Assembly (NCBI GenBank): GCA_963783835.1 | Contig: CAWAOX010000016.1 | Coordinates: 1-64,000, forward strand | Direction: 5' to 3' | Source: CAIQPS01 sp963783835 | GTDB taxonomy: Bacteria > Actinomycetota > Thermoleophilia > RBG-16-64-13 | DNA length: 64,000 bases | Shown here: positions 8,537 through 16,287 of the stretch, piece by piece | Numbering within the stretch: the stretch's first letter is position 1 | Layout of the letters: each line of letters starts with the position of its first letter | The notes under the pieces: model-generated | What the model saw: the letters and a program-made list of their open reading frames with translations, nothing else | What the model was told of the DNA's origin: nothing | Database searches by the model: none | Position numbers and translations under genes: made by a program

Positions 8537-9257
8537 CATCATCACCCTCGACGGCGTGACAAAGGAGTACGGCACCGCCGTCAAGACCCTGGCGCTACGG
8601 GGAGTATCGTTCCGGGTCGCGCAGAAGGAGTTCCTCTCGATAATCGGGCAGTCCGGCAGCGGAAAGTCGACTCTGCTCAACATGCTCGGCTTGCTCGACC
8701 GGCCCACGCAGGGAACCGTGAGCCTGCTGGGCACCGACGTCGGCACGTTGGGCAAGAAGGACCGAGCGGCGTTCCGTAACGCGCACCTGGGCTTCGTCTT
8801 CCAGTTCCACCACCTGCTGCCCGAGTTCTCGGTCCGAGAGAACCTGCTCCTCCCCACTTGGATCGGGCGGAGTTCGGTGGGCGGCAAACAGAGCGCGAAG
8901 GCGGGCCGGCACGCCGAGGAGATCCTCGATTTCCTGGGGTTGGGAGGCTTGGCCGACAAGAGCGCGGACCAACTCTCCGGGGGCCAGAAACAGAGAGTGG
9001 CGATCGGGAGAGCGCTGATGAACTCCCCCGACATCCTGCTGGCCGACGAGCCCACCGGCAACCTGGACACCACCAACTCGGCGATGGTCTACGAGCTCTT
9101 CCGTCGCATCCACAACGAGCTGGGAACGACGTTCGTCATCGTCACCCACGACCGGTCCATCGCCCAACAGACGGACCGTATCATCGAAGTCAGCGACGGG
9201 CTGGTGTCGCAGGACGTCCGCAACGATTACACGGGGAGCCCCGGCGTTCAGCAGTAG
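8529..9257 (+). CDS. ABC transporter ATP-binding protein, LolD/MacB type
   Basis: A 242-residue ATPase with all core motifs: Walker A GQSGSGKST, a Q-loop FQFHHLLPEFSV, signature LSGGQKQRVAIGRAL, Walker B DILLADEPTGNLD and H-loop VIVTHDRS. The LLPEF stretch after the Q-loop and the ADEPTGNLD form are characteristic of the LolD/MacB/FtsE branch that pairs with FtsX-type permeases. It overlaps the permease gene by 8 nt, so the two are one transcriptional unit. The start GTG at 8529 gives the family-length protein. Confidence 0.92.
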   Translation: MPDIITLDGVTKEYGTAVKTLALRGVSFRVAQKEFLSIIGQSGSGKSTLLNMLGLLDRPTQGTVSLLGTDVGTLGKKDRAAFRNAHLGFVFQFHHLLPEFSVRENLLLPTWIGRSSVGGKQSAKAGRHAEEILDFLGLGGLADKSADQLSGGQKQRVAIGRALMNSPDILLADEPTGNLDTTNSAMVYELFRRIHNELGTTFVIVTHDRSIAQQTDRIIEVSDGLVSQDVRNDYTGSPGVQQ

Positions 9258-9314
9258 CGGGCCGCCGTTCTCGCGGCTGGCCACGTGGTCGGCCTGACCG
9301 GCGCGGCCAAGGTC

Positions 9315-10748
9315 CTACTCGCCCCCGTCGCCCCCTGAGCCGCCGCCGGACTGACTCGGCGAACCGCCGCTGGGCTGACCGGCTGAGCCGTCTGCCGCCT
9401 GGCCGCCGCTGCTCTCCATCACCGATCCATCGACGTTGTAGCGACGTGTTTTTCGCCGGCGCCGCGGGCGGGGGTTGGGGCCTGCGCCCGAGGTCGCGGT
9501 CGAGCCATCGGCGCTCGCATTCTGAGATCCGCCGCTCGCGGCTTGGCTTCTTTGGCCGCCCCCGGTGCCTCCGCGGTGACGCTCGGGATGTCGAGGGGGA
9601 TGCTGACCGTGTTGCCGCGCATTTCCGCCGGTGGCTCCGGTTCCGCCGGCGGCGCCCGCTTCGGCGGCCGTCCCTGACGCTCCGCCTTCTCCGGCGGCAT
9701 CGTGTGGACGGTTCCTGCCGCCTCGCCGGCCGCGGCCGCGCCTGGAGCGCGAGCGACGCGACGTCTCGGCGACTATGACCCCGACCGGCTCGCCATTCTC
9801 TCCCAGGACTACCTCGGCCTCGACGACGGCGAGTTCCTCATCAGCCGCGGTCTCGGCCACGGCAAGCGTCTCGATAGCGGCCAGACTCTCGGGGTACCCG
9901 AACGGATCCGCCGGCTCTCCCACTTCGGGAACAACCAGCAGGCAACCGTCGGGCTGGCACTGGCACGAGCAGATCTTGATATCCGTGGAATGGCCATCCT
10001 CCAGCCGGACCGTGATCGCGTCCTTGAGGACGTTGTAGCCAACGACCACTCCCTCGCCGCCCGGAGTCGACACCGGAGTGCCCTTGGAAGGCGCTTCTTT
10101 GCGGAAACGCACGTACTGTTCCTGCTCGTACTTGAGGCAACACATCAGCCGCCCGCACAGGCCCGAGATCTTCGCCGGGTTGAGGGGCAGGTTCTGCTCC
10201 TTGGCCATGCGGATCGACACCGGTTCGTCACTAGGCGGGAACAGCGTGCAGCACAGACCTCGGCCGCACGGGCCCAGTCCGCCGACCATCCGGGCCTCTT
10301 CACGCGCCCCCACCTGCCGGAGCTCGATGCGGGTCTTGAGGGCCTTGGCCAGATCGGCTACCAGCGTGCGGAAATCCACCCGCTCCTCGGCGTAGAAGCT
10401 GAAGGTTATCTTCTCTCCTCCGAAGGAGATATCGGCCCCCACCAGCTTCATGTCGAGTCGGTGATCGGCGATCATCTCCCGACACGTCGCCATGGCCTGC
10501 TTGCGCAGGTTCTGCGAAGCGGCATGCGCCTCGAGGTCCTTGCCGTTCGCCAGCCTGGTCACCTTTTTCAAGGGGGCCGGCAGTTCGGAATCGTCTATGG
10601 TGCGGTTGGCCTCGACCACCTGTCCGATCTCCGGACCGTTGGCGGTCTGGACGACCACCCGGTCGCCTCGGGAAAGCTCGAGGCCGGCGGGATCGAAATA
10701 GTACGTCTTGGTTCCGTTGGGGAAGATGACCCCCGCGATATCGGCCAC
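9315..10748 (-). CDS. ricT: PSP1-domain protein RicT/YaaT with long disordered Gly/Arg-rich tail
   Basis: The first 270 or so residues match YaaT/RicT (PSP1 domain): YYFDPAGLELSRGDRVVVQT, the GGLGPCGRGLCCTLF motif and SGLCGRLMCCLKYE. In Bacillus the paired Cys motifs help bind Fe-S clusters in the RicAFT complex that promotes RNA processing and development. The gene starts with GTG immediately after the holB stop (TAA-GTG), as in many Gram-positives. The last 200 residues are unusual: an RRSRSRRGRGRRGGR stretch, then a Gly/Ser/Ala-rich region with another basic patch (RPRRRRKTRR). This tail is predicted to be disordered and could bind RNA. Confidence 0.9.
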   Translation of the reverse strand: MADIAGVIFPNGTKTYYFDPAGLELSRGDRVVVQTANGPEIGQVVEANRTIDDSELPAPLKKVTRLANGKDLEAHAASQNLRKQAMATCREMIADHRLDMKLVGADISFGGEKITFSFYAEERVDFRTLVADLAKALKTRIELRQVGAREEARMVGGLGPCGRGLCCTLFPPSDEPVSIRMAKEQNLPLNPAKISGLCGRLMCCLKYEQEQYVRFRKEAPSKGTPVSTPGGEGVVVGYNVLKDAITVRLEDGHSTDIKICSCQCQPDGCLLVVPEVGEPADPFGYPESLAAIETLAVAETAADEELAVVEAEVVLGENGEPVGVIVAETSRRSRSRRGRGRRGGRNRPHDAAGEGGASGTAAEAGAAGGTGATGGNARQHGQHPPRHPERHRGGTGGGQRSQAASGGSQNASADGSTATSGAGPNPRPRRRRKTRRYNVDGSVMESSGGQAADGSAGQPSGGSPSQSGGGSGGDGGE

Positions 10749-11870
10749 TTAGGTCAGGGTCTCCTTGATAGAGCGAAACATGTCCCCGATCGCACATCGG
10801 GCATCGACATTATACCGGAGCCGCTCCTCTGCCTTCTGCACGGCCCCGATCGCCCGGGTGTAGGCAGCCAAACGTCCGGACACAGCCCCAGCGCGCAGCT
10901 CGCCAAGACGGTCCTGATTGAGTACCGCGTCCTCCGCGCCGACCGAGACCAGGGCGAGATCCCTGTACCAGCCGGCGAACACCCTGGTGAGGGTCTGGAG
11001 TCCCTGCGTGCGCAGACGGCGCTGCTGCCGCTTGATCTTGTCCTCGCTCCGCTTCTCCAGCCATTTGCGGGTTCGCGCGTCCCCGGCCCACTCGAGCGCG
11101 CGCTTGAGTTCGGCCCTGATCTCGGGGACCACCTCTCCTTCTCTGGACTCCACGCTCACCATCGCTTCGTCGAGGGCGATCTCGGTGTCGAGCAACCCGG
11201 CTCCGGGAAGATCCCGAGCCAGGTCAAGGAGCACATCCCGCTGCCGTCGGGCGCTGTCCGAGACCGCCAGCTCGCGCGCGTAGGTCAGATTCCCGCCCGC
11301 CACTCGAGCAAGCAGCGACGCCTCTTGCGGACGCAGCCCGAACCGGCCGGAGAGATCCGCTGCGACCACCGACGCGGCCACCGAGGAGAAGGCCACGAGT
11401 TGGCAACGGGATGAGATGGTGGGCAGCACGCGCTCGAGTCGGTCGGTCACCAGGATGAAGTGAACGTGACCGGGAGGCTCCTCCAGCGTCTTGAGGAACG
11501 CGTTGGCAGCCTCGGTGTTGAAGTTGTCCGCCTCGAGAAAGACGTAGACCTTGGCCCGAGCCTCGTATGGGCGGTAGGCGGCGTGCAGGTTGATCTCGGT
11601 TATCTCTTCCTTGCGGATGAAGTTCCCCTCAGGAGAGACGATCTCGATATCCGGATGGAGCCCCTCCTGCACCCGCCGGCAGGTAGCGCAGGCGCCGCAG
11701 CCCCCCTCGGGACAGGCGAGGCCGGCGGCGAACGCCAGGGCCGCCTCCGTCTTGCCCACTCCGGGGGGACCCGAGAAGAGATAGGCATGCGAGGCTCCCT
11801 GCTCCAAGGCCCGGGTGAGGAGAGAAACGGCCATCTCCTGGCCGATGATGTCGGCGAAAAGTCCCCGCAC
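10749..11870 (-). CDS. holB: DNA polymerase III delta-prime subunit
   Basis: Clamp-loader AAA+ subunit. GLFADIIGQEMAVSLLTRAL opens the protein, followed by Walker A SGPPGVGKT, a four-Cys zinc module (CPEGGCGACATC), NAFLKTLEEPP and the SRC-type motif ISSRCQLV (normally SRC of delta-prime). GTG 11870 (V-R-G-L-F) is chosen because AGGTGA lies just upstream and it starts at the conserved domain. The open frame continues 43 codons further upstream, but that stretch lies inside a palindromic element (11883-12045) and looks non-coding. The gene lies between tmk and ricT, the usual Gram-positive order. Confidence 0.9.
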   Translation of the reverse strand: MRGLFADIIGQEMAVSLLTRALEQGASHAYLFSGPPGVGKTEAALAFAAGLACPEGGCGACATCRRVQEGLHPDIEIVSPEGNFIRKEEITEINLHAAYRPYEARAKVYVFLEADNFNTEAANAFLKTLEEPPGHVHFILVTDRLERVLPTISSRCQLVAFSSVAASVVAADLSGRFGLRPQEASLLARVAGGNLTYARELAVSDSARRQRDVLLDLARDLPGAGLLDTEIALDEAMVSVESREGEVVPEIRAELKRALEWAGDARTRKWLEKRSEDKIKRQQRRLRTQGLQTLTRVFAGWYRDLALVSVGAEDAVLNQDRLGELRAGAVSGRLAAYTRAIGAVQKAEERLRYNVDARCAIGDMFRSIKETLT

Positions 11871-11882
11871 GCGGCTCACCTT

Positions 11883-12045
11883 TAGGCTCGATTCAACATG
11901 AAGCTGCGGCCGCCGAGTCCGCACTTGACGGCGCGATGCGTCGTCCTCGGTCGCGCCCGTAGCGCTGCTACGAGCGCTCCCTGCGTCCTTGCCTCGCACT
12001 CGTCCAGTGCACCCTGTCGGCGTATCTTCATGTTAAATCGAGCTA
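11883..12045. repeat. 163-bp imperfect palindrome with 20-bp terminal inverted repeats (MITE-like)
   Basis: The outer arms at 11883-11903 and 12026-12045 are inverted copies of about 20 bp with one gap and one mismatch (GCTCGATTYAACATGAAG type). An inner pair, 11921-11930 (GCACTTGACG) and 12001-12010 (CGTCCAGTGC), matches 9 of 10. A central stem-loop CGTAGC-gct-GCTACG sits at 11958-11972, near the centre of symmetry. Both ends abut TA. The element separates tmk from holB, and its right end supplies the TAG stop of tmk. It is too short to encode a transposase. A non-autonomous transposable element or a large RNA hairpin fits best. Confidence 0.6.
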
Positions 12046-12774
12046 ATGACTGAACAGCTCTAGTTCCTGTTCGATGATAGCCCGGACCCGCTCCTGCACG
12101 TCCGACTCGCTTCCGGTCGCATCCACCCGGCGGATGCGATGGCGGTGGATCAACAGCAACTCCCGGTATCCCTGCGCCACCCGCTTGTGGAATTCATCGT
12201 CCTCGGCTTCGAGCCGATCGGGAACGGCCGCCATACGGGTGGAGCGGACCGAATCATCGAGGTCGAGGAACAGGGTGAGGTCGGGATAGAGTCCCTCGGT
12301 GCCCCAGTCGTTCACCAGCGTGATGTAGTCGGCACCCAGCCCGCGGCCGTAGCCCTGATAGGCCAGAGACGAGTCTATGTAGCGGTCGCACAGGACGACC
12401 TGCCCGTCCTCCAGAGCCGGCCGGATGACCTGCTCGACCAGGTGGGCGCGGGCGGCTGCGTAGAGCAAGGCCTCCGCTCGCGCGGACATGCCCCGGTGAT
12501 CTGGGTCCAGCAGCATCTCCCTGATGGCCTCGCCCAGCGAAGTCCCGCCCGGCTCACGGGTCACGGCGACCGCGTAGCCGCGGTCCGCGAGAGCTTGGCC
12601 CAGCAACTCCATCTGTGTGGATTTGCCGCAGCCGTCCAATCCCTCGAACGTGATGAACAACCCCTTGAGGCCGCAGCCCAGGCCGGCAAGCACCGAGTCG
12701 TCAAGCGCGGCGTCCTCGGGCGGCAGCGTCAGGTCACGCCCGCCGGCCTCGACGCCATCCGCCTCGTCGATCAA
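12043..12774 (-). CDS. tmk: Thymidylate kinase
   Basis: dTMP kinase. LFITFEGLDGCGKST is the P-loop, TREPGGTSLGEAIRE is the DR-type thymidine-binding motif region, CDRYIDSSLAYQGYGRGLG contains the DRY motif, and LDLDDSVRSTRM lies near the LID. The open frame starts at TTG 12774 inside the topA stop (TTGA), which gives a 36-residue extension before the P-loop strand that is not usual for the family. An internal start (GTG before LAGLGCGLKG, or TTG before FITFEG) is possible, but none has a clear ribosome site. The TAG stop lies within the terminal repeat of the palindromic element, so the last residues may be altered. Confidence 0.92.
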   Translation of the reverse strand: MIDEADGVEAGGRDLTLPPEDAALDDSVLAGLGCGLKGLFITFEGLDGCGKSTQMELLGQALADRGYAVAVTREPGGTSLGEAIREMLLDPDHRGMSARAEALLYAAARAHLVEQVIRPALEDGQVVLCDRYIDSSLAYQGYGRGLGADYITLVNDWGTEGLYPDLTLFLDLDDSVRSTRMAAVPDRLEAEDDEFHKRVAQGYRELLLIHRHRIRRVDATGSESDVQERVRAIIEQELELFSH

Positions 12775-15044
12775 AGCGGTTCCTCGTCGGCCGTCACGGT
12801 CGCCGGCACCGCTACCTTTGCTGTCTTCGTCACGGCCGGTTTCTTGGCGACAGCCTTTTTGGCGGCCGGCCTTTTAGCGACAGCCTTTTTGACAGCCGGC
12901 TTCGCCGTCGCGGCCTTCTTCGCGGCCGAGGACTTCTTGACTGTCGTCGCCTTCGCGCTCGTGGCCGCCGCGCCGTCACCCGCGGCCTCGGCCTTACTCG
13001 CCCGGGCCGCCCTTTTCGCCTGGTACTCCGCCTTCGTCGGGCAATGCGGGTCCAGACACAATATCCATGGCCGTCGGCCGCCGAGGATCTTTATCTTCGG
13101 GCTCCCGCACTGCGGGCAGATCTCCCCGGTCCCGATGATGTCGCCCCGTTGCGGCAACGGGTAGGTCTGATCACAATCGGGATATCCCTCGCAACCCACG
13201 AAACGCTTCTTGGTCGCTTTGGAGCGGATGATCCTGATCCTATTGGTGCCGCACTTCGGGCAATCGCCCAGGATCCGGTCGTCGGTGATGCCTTCGTAGA
13301 TCTTCGTAGCCACCTGCTGGCGGTTCTGCTCAAGAAAACCGTACGCCTCCCGAAGCAGATCACGGGAGATGGTGACCACCTGCTCCTTGGTGAGGTCCCG
13401 CTCGGAGATCAGGTCCATGTCCTTCTCCAGTTCGGCGGTCATCTCCGGAGAAGCGATGCGCGGAGCGTATTCCTGGAGCGCCTCCGCCAGCTTGATGCCC
13501 ATCTCGGTCGGCTCGACCGGGTTCCCATGAACGTAGCCCCGGTCGTAGAGGTTCTGGATGATGGCGTGGCGGGTGGCTTTGGTGCCGAGGTTGTGCTTCT
13601 CCATCAGCTCGATCAGCGGCCCCTGCCCGTACCTCGGCGGCGGTTGGGTCTCGCGAGCGTCGATCTGCTTGTCCGCGAGTTGCACCAGGTCGCCTTCGCT
13701 CAGCAAGGGCAACTCGAGGTCTTTCTGCCTGCTGTAAGGGTAGAACTCGAACCAACCGGCCGAGACCACCCGATTGCCCCGGGCTACGAACGGCTCTCCG
13801 CTCAGGCTCACATCCACCCGGTTCGATTCCATGACGGCGTCGTCTGCCAGAGTGGCCATGAAGCGCCGGGCGACCAGTTCGTACAGCCGCCACTCGCGAT
13901 CTCCCAGCTCTCCCTTGCGAGGGCTGCCCGTGGGATAGATCGGCGGGTGGTCGGTCGTCCGCTTCTCGCCCCGGCTGGGGTGCAGCGTCGGACGGGCCAG
14001 GAGGACGGCGGCCTCCCTCGCGAACTCCCCTTGAGCGAGGATCTCCAGTGCCTCCCGCAGGTCGAGGGAGGAGGGATAGACCGTGTTGTCGGTCCGGGGG
14101 TAGCTGATGTGCCCCGACATGTAGAGGTCTTCGGCGATGCGCATCGCCGCCGCGGCGCCGTAGCCGAGCGAGGTCGCGGCCATCGTGAAGCTCGTCGTGT
14201 TGAAGGGCGCCGGTCGCTGCACTTTGCGCGACGTCTGTTTGACGGCGGTGACTTTGCCGGGGCTGGCCAGCTTCTCGAACACCGCGTTCGCCCGGACTTC
14301 GTCGGTGAACCGCTCCTCCTTGTGCAACGCGCTGAAGCGCTGTCCGTCGAAATCGAGATCGACCTTCACCACCCAGAACGGCTCGGAGACGAACGCGCGC
14401 CGTTCCTTCTCCCGCTCCGCTACCAGCACGAGGGTCGGCGTCTGGACCCGGCCCACACTGAGGAACTGGCTGCCCAGCCGCCCCGTGGCCAGTGACACGA
14501 AGCGGGTGAGCGTGGCGCCCCAGATCAGGTCGATGTCCTGTCGCGCTTCACCCGCTCGGGCAAGGGGCTCCGAAAGGTGATCGAGGTGGGAGAAAGCCCG
14601 TTGTATCTCCCCGGGCGTCAGCGCCGAAAAACGAGCGCGCCTTACCGTCCGCACCAGTTTGATGTTCTCTTCGGCCGCCAGATTGAGGGCCTCGAGACCG
14701 ATGAGTTCGCCTTCGCGGTCGTAGTCGGTGGCGATGATGAGGGCGGACGCATCGGCCGCCAGTTTCTTGACCGTTCGCACCACCGATTTGGCGGTCTCGG
14801 TCTTCACCAAGGGGGCGTCGATCAGCGCTCGGGGCTCCACCTTCCGCCACTCCGAGAACTCGGGGGGGAAGTCGACCTGGACGACGTGGCCCTTCAACCC
14901 CACCGTCACGGACTGCTCCCCTTCGCCGTCGGTGAAGATGTAGTACGGGACTTTCAAGTACGACTCGGCCTGGACCCCGTTAGCGGACAGGATCGCGGCG
15001 ATCTTCTTGGCGGCGTCGTTCTTCTCAGTGATTATCAGTCGCAA
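12771..15044 (-). CDS. topA: DNA topoisomerase I (type IA), archaeal-like architecture
   Basis: 757 residues. The Toprim domain opens MRLIITEKNDAAKKIAAIL, with DYDREGELIG as the acidic metal motif. The active-site Tyr lies in HISYPRTDNTVYP. Two C-terminal zinc modules follow (CPKCG with CEGYPDC; CPQCG with CLDPHC), then a Lys/Ala-rich tail (KKAATAKPAVKKAVAKRPA) like histone H1. The EKN-D-AAKKIA opening and the VGLKGH motif resemble archaeal-type TopA more than the usual bacterial VESPAKAKTI form. It starts with TTG, GAGGAG 8 nt upstream, and leads the topA-tmk-holB-ricT run. Confidence 0.93.
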   Translation of the reverse strand: MRLIITEKNDAAKKIAAILSANGVQAESYLKVPYYIFTDGEGEQSVTVGLKGHVVQVDFPPEFSEWRKVEPRALIDAPLVKTETAKSVVRTVKKLAADASALIIATDYDREGELIGLEALNLAAEENIKLVRTVRRARFSALTPGEIQRAFSHLDHLSEPLARAGEARQDIDLIWGATLTRFVSLATGRLGSQFLSVGRVQTPTLVLVAEREKERRAFVSEPFWVVKVDLDFDGQRFSALHKEERFTDEVRANAVFEKLASPGKVTAVKQTSRKVQRPAPFNTTSFTMAATSLGYGAAAAMRIAEDLYMSGHISYPRTDNTVYPSSLDLREALEILAQGEFAREAAVLLARPTLHPSRGEKRTTDHPPIYPTGSPRKGELGDREWRLYELVARRFMATLADDAVMESNRVDVSLSGEPFVARGNRVVSAGWFEFYPYSRQKDLELPLLSEGDLVQLADKQIDARETQPPPRYGQGPLIELMEKHNLGTKATRHAIIQNLYDRGYVHGNPVEPTEMGIKLAEALQEYAPRIASPEMTAELEKDMDLISERDLTKEQVVTISRDLLREAYGFLEQNRQQVATKIYEGITDDRILGDCPKCGTNRIRIIRSKATKKRFVGCEGYPDCDQTYPLPQRGDIIGTGEICPQCGSPKIKILGGRRPWILCLDPHCPTKAEYQAKRAARASKAEAAGDGAAATSAKATTVKKSSAAKKAATAKPAVKKAVAKRPAAKKAVAKKPAVTKTAKVAVPATVTADEEPL

Positions 15045-15148
15045 GAAAGAGGCTCCTCATCGCAGGGCGTTCGCGAAGCCGAAAGATAGCACGCCTGACG
15101 GGGTTCCCGTCGAGAGCCCACGCTAGACGACGACCAACGGTTCGTTGT

Positions 15149-15484
15149 TCAGCAGCCTTCCAGAGCGTCGGCGACCTGGGGGAATATCGAAAAGAGGCTG
15201 TCGAACCCGGTGATGCGAAAGATCTTGAGAAGGTAAGGGTCGTCCATCACGAGGCAGAACTCCCCATCGTGGGCCCGGCTCTGCTGGAGTGTGGAGACGA
15301 GTACCCCGAGAGCGGTCGAATCGATGAAATGGACCGCGGACAGATCCAGGACGATGGTCTTGCCGGCCAGGCCCATGTTGTCGAGGGCTTCCTTCAACTG
15401 CGGAGCGGTGTACACGTCGAGATCGCCGCTGACATGCATGACGAAAGGATCTTCTCGCGCCTCGGTCGTGATGGAGAGATTCAC
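15149..15484 (-). CDS. STAS-domain anti-sigma factor antagonist
   Basis: 111 residues forming one STAS domain: VMHVSGDLDVYTAPQLKEAL, then TIVLDLSAVHFIDSTALGVLV. The Ser of DSTALG is at the position phosphorylated in SpoIIAA/RsbV-type antagonists by a partner HPK-like anti-sigma kinase. No kinase or sigma gene is adjacent, so the partner is elsewhere. The start is GTG. It lies about 30 nt downstream of the TPR protein gene and may be cotranscribed with it. Confidence 0.88.
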   Translation of the reverse strand: MNLSITTEAREDPFVMHVSGDLDVYTAPQLKEALDNMGLAGKTIVLDLSAVHFIDSTALGVLVSTLQQSRAHDGEFCLVMDDPYLLKIFRITGFDSLFSIFPQVADALEGC

Positions 15485-15515
15485 ACGCTAACCTTCCTGC
15501 CGGGGACGGCAGAGC

Positions 15516-16193
15516 CTAGGGCTTCGTCGTAGTGGTCGTCGCGGCGGTGCTGATGGTCGAGCCGATTGTCGTGCTGGTAGACCCGGCGGTCGTGGTCGTG
15601 GTGGTCGCCAGCTTGCTCAGCCTGTCCACCTGCTCCCTGATGAGCGAGGCCTGGTCGCCGTTCGGGGCTAGAGCCAGGTATCTCTGCCAGGCGAGCAGAG
15701 CCGCCCCGGTGTTCCCCAGGTTGTTCTGGGCGATGCCGAGCTTCAGGAACAGGGCCGGGTTCTGCGGGTCCACCGAGATGGCCTTGTTGAGGATAGCCGC
15801 CGCCGCCGTGTAGTCGGATACATCCGCGTTCATGTAGAGGTTGGCCAGCCGGAGATAGAGGTCCTTCTGGCTGGGGTCGGCCGCGATCGCCTGCTCCAAG
15901 AAAGTGGCCGCCGCGCCAGGCGCATTGTTCTCCTGGTAGATCGTCGCCAGCGCAAGCAGAGTCGCCACGTCCTTCGGGTTCGTCACCAGCTTGGCATTGA
16001 GCGCCGCGATCCTCTGATCCGGGCTCAGCGTGGTGGCGGAGGGGTCGTTCTTGCCGAACAGGTCGAAGATGTTGAAGCCCGCGCCGCCCCCATAGCCCAC
16101 TCCCAGGAACAGGAAGCTCAGCACGAAGACCACCGCCAGCAAAAGGGCGATCCATTTTGCCCACCATCTGATGCGCTTACGATCGAGAAGCAA
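15516..16193 (-). CDS. Membrane-anchored tetratricopeptide-repeat protein with Thr-rich tail
   Basis: 225 residues. It starts at TTG 16193, with GAGGTGA 6 nt upstream. One N-terminal membrane helix (WAKWIALLLAVVFVLSFLFLGVGYG) is followed by about three TPR units: LVTNPKDVATLLALATIYQE, AIAADPSQKDLYLRLANLYM and AISVDPQNPALFLKLGIAQNN. A low-complexity Thr/Ser tail completes it. The topology suggests an anchored scaffold for protein contacts outside the cell or at the membrane. The function is unknown; the neighbour downstream is the STAS protein. Confidence 0.8.
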   Translation of the reverse strand: MLLDRKRIRWWAKWIALLLAVVFVLSFLFLGVGYGGGAGFNIFDLFGKNDPSATTLSPDQRIAALNAKLVTNPKDVATLLALATIYQENNAPGAAATFLEQAIAADPSQKDLYLRLANLYMNADVSDYTAAAAILNKAISVDPQNPALFLKLGIAQNNLGNTGAALLAWQRYLALAPNGDQASLIREQVDRLSKLATTTTTTAGSTSTTIGSTISTAATTTTTKP

Positions 16194-16287
16194 CTAAGAT
16201 CACCTCGTCTTGCCCGGCGCGGATCCCGGCCCAGGAGGACCGGCCCACAGCTCGGAACGGCATGTCGCCCGACAGATTATGCCTTAA

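Noticed and set aside
7262..9076. 604-residue minus-strand open frame
   Set aside because: Antisense to the ABC permease/ATPase pair, whose motifs are complete.
11871..11999. 43-codon N-terminal extension of HolB
   Set aside because: It lies within the palindromic element, lacks similarity to the family and has no ribosome site; GTG 11870 is better supported.
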